A stretch of 64,000 bases of DNA, taken from NCBI GenBank assembly GCA_015061915.1, contig SUVR01000005.1, forward strand, positions 1 to 64,000, read 5' to 3'. This DNA is from Lentisphaerota bacterium. Lineage in GTDB: Bacteria > Verrucomicrobiota > Lentisphaeria > Victivallales > UBA1829. Shown here in pieces: positions 51,501-57,500 of this stretch. Position 1 is the first letter of the stretch, and each line of letters opens with the position of its first letter. The notes below the pieces were generated by a model. The model was not told where the DNA came from, did no database searches, and was given only the letters and a program-made list of their open reading frames with translations. A program made the translations under genes and the position numbers.

Positions 51501-54500
51501 ACGGCAATGAACGTGATCTACACGGCAACCAACGGCAGTGTGGCGCTCCTGAACACCACGGTCGCCTCCAACATCGGTACGGGTGTGCGTGTGGATGCAG
51601 GTGCCTCCTTCACGGCGGTCAATGCGATCATCGCTTACAACCGGATCAGCGGCGCATACAGCGATCTGTTCTTCGGTTCTGCAAGCGATGTGACACTGGT
51701 CAGCAGTGTGGTCGGCAACTACGCCCTCGGCAGTGACACGATCGCCGATGCAACCCAGGTCACCTACGGCGCAACGGTCGATACCTCCAGCGCCCTCTTT
51801 GCCAACTACGATACCACCGCCGGTTACATGATGCCCGTGATCTCCACGGACAGCGCCACCGGTACGGATTATATCGCCCTGGCTGGCAAGACGGTTGCCA
51901 ACGGCGGTAAGTTTGTCAATGTGACCACGGATGCAGACGGCGCGATCACCGCTTACACGTACAGCGATACCAACAACGGATCCGCAATCGTGACCGACCA
52001 GCTGGGCAACAGCTTTGTCAGCACGGAATACGGGATCATCGGTTCCATCGCCGCGTCCCAGGTGAAGATGTCCCTGGTGGTGACGGTGGAAGACGATCCT
52101 GCCTCCGGCTATACCGGCACGACCCTGCGCGACGCTCTGGAAAATGCAAAACTGATGATGCTCTCCAACGCCACGATCACCTTCAGCAGCAATGTTGACA
52201 GCGTGGCACTGGCTGGCGCCCTGACCATCGACGGCATGAATGTGACGCTGGATGGCACCGGCGTTGTCATCAGCGGTCAGAGCATCACCCTCAGCGGTGC
52301 CAATGCAGGTCTGACTCTGAAGGGGATCACGGTCACCAACAGCGCGCTGAACATCAATGCGGGTACTGCCCACATGATCAACAGCACGATCAGCAATGCA
52401 CCGGTCACGCTGGCGAACGGCACGACCCTGCATCTGGCGAACGTCACTATGTATGCGGCAACGGGCGATGCCATCGTGAACGGCGGCACGGTCAATGCCT
52501 ACAACAGCATCGTGGCGGGCAATATCAGCGGCACCGGCGCAGTGAACGGCTATTACAGCATCTTCACCGGCAGCCCGGTCCTCACGAACAATACATACAG
52601 TGTCACGGACGCAACGGTCGCCGATATCTTCGGCTCCGCCGCTCCGGCACTGACCAACGGTAAATACTATGCGCTCAGCGCGGAAAACCTGCTCCTCATC
52701 CAGAACAGCGTTATGGTCGGCGTTAATAAGAACACCGGCAGCTACGTTGTGGCGACCAGTTACAGCAACGGCGCCTGGAGCTGGACCGATCTCGCCGGAA
52801 ACGGCGTGGATGCTTCTCTGGTGGAAGGCTTCCTCAACGATCAGCGCGGCGAACTCCGCGGCGGCACCGACCACATCACCATGGCGGGTGCTTATGACAG
52901 CGGTCTCGCCAGCAACGCCGAATTCACCGGTCTCAAGTACCAGTCCAACGCCGGTACCTTCACCTGGGGCGAAAAAGGATCCTTCAACTACTGGAACGAA
53001 TCCAGCCAGAGCTGGGTCCTGGCAGACAGCCTCCGCGTCAGTATGCCGGACTACACCGCCGACACGATCGAGATCGTGAACGGCTCCACCATCGCGCTGA
53101 ACAACTCCATGACACTGGATCAGCTGACAGTCGCAGCAGGCGGTACCCTTACCGTCGGCAGCACCGCAACGCTGACCCTGAACAATGGTAACGGCACGGA
53201 TCTGGTGAACAACGGTACGCTGGACATCGCCGGCGGCATCAAAGTGAACAACGGTGCAACCTGGACCAACGCAGCGGCTTCCTCTGTGAGCTACTCCGGC
53301 AGCGCTCAGACCGTTTACTCCGGCACCACCTACGGCAACCTGACCCTCACCGGCGGCGATAAGACCGCAACCGGTACCCTGACGGTCGCCGGAACACTGA
53401 CCAACAACACGGTCCTCGACGCAGAAAATGTTGCTCTGAACGATGTCGCCAACAGCGGCACCATGAAGATCAGCGGCACTGCCGCCTGGACCAACACCAG
53501 CATCGGCGGCACGGTGGTCTATGACGGCGCCAACCAGAACATCGTGGAAAGCACCTACGAAAACCTGCAGCTGACCGGCGGCACCAAGACCGCAACCGGA
53601 ACGCTGACGGTCTCCGACACGCTGACCAACAGCGCCGTCCTCGACGCAGAAAATGTTGCTCTGAACGACGTCGTCAACAGCGGCACCATGAAGATCAGCG
53701 GTACTGCCGCCTGGACCAGCACCAGCATTGGCGGTACGGTGGTCTATGACGGCGCAGCACAGGATATCGTGAACAGCACCTACGAAAACCTGCAGCTGAC
53801 CGGCGGCGATAAGACCGCCACCGGCACGCTGACGGTCACCGACACGCTGACCAACAGCGCGGTCCTCGACGCAGAAAACGTTGCTCTGAACAATGTTGCC
53901 AACAACGGCACCATGAAGATCAGCGGCACTGCCGCCTGGACCAGCGCCAGCATCGGTGGTACGGTGGTCTATGACGGCGCAGATCAGACGGTTGTCGGCA
54001 GCAAGTACAACAACCTGACCCTCTCCGGCACCGGCACCAAGACTGCCGATGATGCCTTCAGCGTCGGTAACACCCTGACGCAGGCGGCGGGCACGATCCT
54101 TGATCTGAACTTCGCCACCGCCGGAACGGAATGGAACGGCGCAAAGAGCACCATGTCCGGCACGGTCAACTACAATAAGGCGGGTACGCTGATCGCGGAT
54201 CAGTACACCGACCTGAACCTGAACGATAACATCACCGCCAACAGCGCCTTCAGCGTGAGCGGCACCATGACTCTGGCTGCGGATAAGGTCCTCGACCTGA
54301 CCTTCGCAACACAGGGCAATGAATGGACCGCCGCCAACAGCACGCTGAACGGCACGGTCAAGTACAGCGGCACGGCAGCCCAGAAGATCGTGGCAGATGA
54401 ATACACCTCTCTGGAACTGACCGGCGGCACCAAGACCGCAACCGGAACGCTGACGGTCACCGACACGCTGACCAACAGCGCCGTCCTTGATGCCGAAAAC

Positions 54501-57500
54501 GTTGCTCTGAACGATGTCGCCAACAGCGGCACCATGAAGATCAGCGGTACTGCGGCATGGACCAGCGCCAGCATCGGCGGTACGGTGGTCTATGACGGCG
54601 CAGCACAGAACATCGTGGAAAGCACCTATGAAAACCTGCAGCTGACCGGCGGCACCAAGACCGCAACCGGAACGCTGACGGTCACCGACACGCTGACCAA
54701 CAGCGCCGTCCTCGACGCAGAAAACGTTGCTCTGAACAATGTCGCCAACAACGGCACCATGCAGATCAGCGGCACTGCCGCCTGGACCAGCGCCAGCATC
54801 GGCGGTACGGTGGTCTATGACGGCGCAGATCAGACGGTTGTCGGCAGCAAGTACAACAACCTGACCCTCTCCGGCACCGGCACCAAGACTGCCGGCGACG
54901 GCTTCGGCGTCAGTAACAACCTGGTCCTCAACAATGGTGTGACCATGGAACTGACCGGCGCCACCAGCGGCAACGAATGGAACGCTTCCAAGAGTACGCT
55001 GAACGGCAATGTGAAGTACAGCGGCACGGCAGCGCAGACCATCGTCTCCGACACCTACAAGAACCTGAGCTTCAGCGGCGGCGCCAAGAAGGCAGGCTCT
55101 GTGGAAGTCACCGGCGATCTGGATGCAGGCTCTGTGGAAGTGGACTTCACGGATGCCGCGACCCTGAAGCTGGGCGGTACGCTCTCCAACTACACCAAGA
55201 TGGATGTGAGCAATATCAATGTCAACTACAACGGCAACGGCGCACAGACCGTGGCGGAACTGGAATACGGCAGCCTGGATCTCTCCGGCAGCGGCGAAAA
55301 GACGTTCAACGGCGATACCGCAGTGAACGGCAACCTGACCCTCTCCGGTGCGGCAGTCGCCAAGTTCGGCGCCAATACCATCACGCTGGGCGGTTCCTTC
55401 AACGGTGCAACCACCGCCAATGCCGATGCAGACGAAGCAGCCTTCATCTACAACGGCACCAAGGCACAGAATGTGGCGGCTCTGGAATATGCTGAACTGA
55501 CCCTCGCCGGCAGCGGTGCCAAGACCGCAAACGGCGATGTGAAGGTCGGCGGCGCTCTTACCAACAGCAGCACGTTCAACGTGAAGAACATCACAGCCGG
55601 TACGGTTGACAACAGCGGTACGCTGAAGTCCGGCAACGTTGAAACCACCGCGGGCGACTTCGTCAACAGTGGCAGCTTCAACGGCGGTAATGTGACGGCG
55701 GCGGGCGCAGTCAGCAACAGCGGCAGCTTCACCGGCGGCAGCGTGACTGCCTCCGGCGATGTGACCAACGATGCCAACAGCACCTTCAAGTCCGGCGCCA
55801 TCAATGCGGCCGGCGTGACCAACAACGGCACGCTGACCGGCGGCAACATCACCGCCACGGCAAACGGTGTGACCAACAACGGCACGCTGAACAGCGGCAG
55901 CATCAACGCTGCCGGTCAGACTGTGGTCAACGGCGGCACCATGAACGCAGGCGCAGTCAATGCAGACAGCGCAGCCAACAGCGGCAAAATGACCCTCTCC
56001 GGTGCGATCACGGTCGATACCCTCACCAACAATGCGGGTGCGATCCTGACCCTGAAGGCGGACGGCAACAGCTGGAACAGCAGCGCTGTCGGCGGCACGG
56101 TCATCTATGACACCGTGGATCAGGATCTGGTGGCAAGCCAGTACAACGACCTGATCCTCTCCGGCAGCGGCACCACCAAGTACGCGCTGGATCCGGCATT
56201 CGCAGTGGCAGGCACCCTGACGGTCAAGCCGAATGTGACCCTGGTCCTCGGTTATCAGACCACCGGTACGGATTGGGATGCCTCCAAGAGCGATCTCGCC
56301 GGTACCGTGGAATACGCCGCCGACGGCAGCACCGTGGTGGAAGATACCTACACGAACCTGACCTTCAGCGGCAGCCCGGCTGTGATCGATGGCAACATCG
56401 TTGTGACCGACGCTCTGGATGCAGGTAACGAAACGCTGGAATTCACCGATGACAGCACCCTGACGCTGGGCGGCTCCATCAGCAATTACAGCAATACAGA
56501 TGTAAGCAACATCGAAGTCATCTACAACGGCAAGGCAAGCCAGAGCATCGCCAGCACCACCTACGGCGATCTGACCCTGACCAACGGCGACAAGACCTTC
56601 GCAGGCGATGTGGTCGTCAACGGCACTGCCACGATCGATGCCGCCGCCTCCAAGAAGATCAGCGGCACCGGCACGATCAAGGCGCAGGATGCAGTGATCA
56701 ACGGCGGCACCGGCAAGGTGGCGATCGACGGCGTGAACGTGGAAAGCGAAAACGGCGTTGCAGTTCAGTCTGCGGCAACCGTGAACTTCTCCAACGCTGT
56801 CCTCCGCGGCTCCAACGGTTACGCTCTTGATGTCACCGCAGCGGCGCAGGTCGCCCTGAACAACACGCAGATCACCGGCAATGCTTCCGGTATCCATGCG
56901 GCAGCAGGTGCGAATGTCTCCCTGGAAGGCTCCGCGATCAACGGCAACGGCGCAGCCGGAACCGAAGGCGCAGGCGTCTATGTGGAAGATGGCGCAACCG
57001 TGACCCTGTTCAATACCACCGTGACCGGCAACAACGGCAGCAGTGCCCTGTATGCCGGAGCCGACAGCACGCTGAACCTGATCAACGCCACGATCGCCGG
57101 CAACGAAGCGACCGGTGTGAAGACGGCGGCAGGCAGCAAGCTGAACGCAGTCAACTCCATCCTGACCCACAACTATGCGGGCAGGGATAAGAGCGATCTG
57201 GTGGTCAACGGCACGGCAAATCTGGTCAGCAATGTGATCGGAACTGCAACCGGCGTTGGCGAAGAAGTTGCGGAAAACAACGTGATGTTCCAGTATGAAA
57301 CCTCCACGACCACCGCAACCGGCGCCGTGAAGACCATTCCGGAAGATACGCTCTTTGCCTCCTACACCACCAATGCCAACGGCAACAAGGTGCCGGTGAC
57401 CAGCGTGAAGAACGGTCAGCTTTACATCGATCTGGCGGAAAAGGATACGGTCGCCAACGGCGGCAAGTACATCACGCTGGCGAAGAAGGATGGCGTGATC

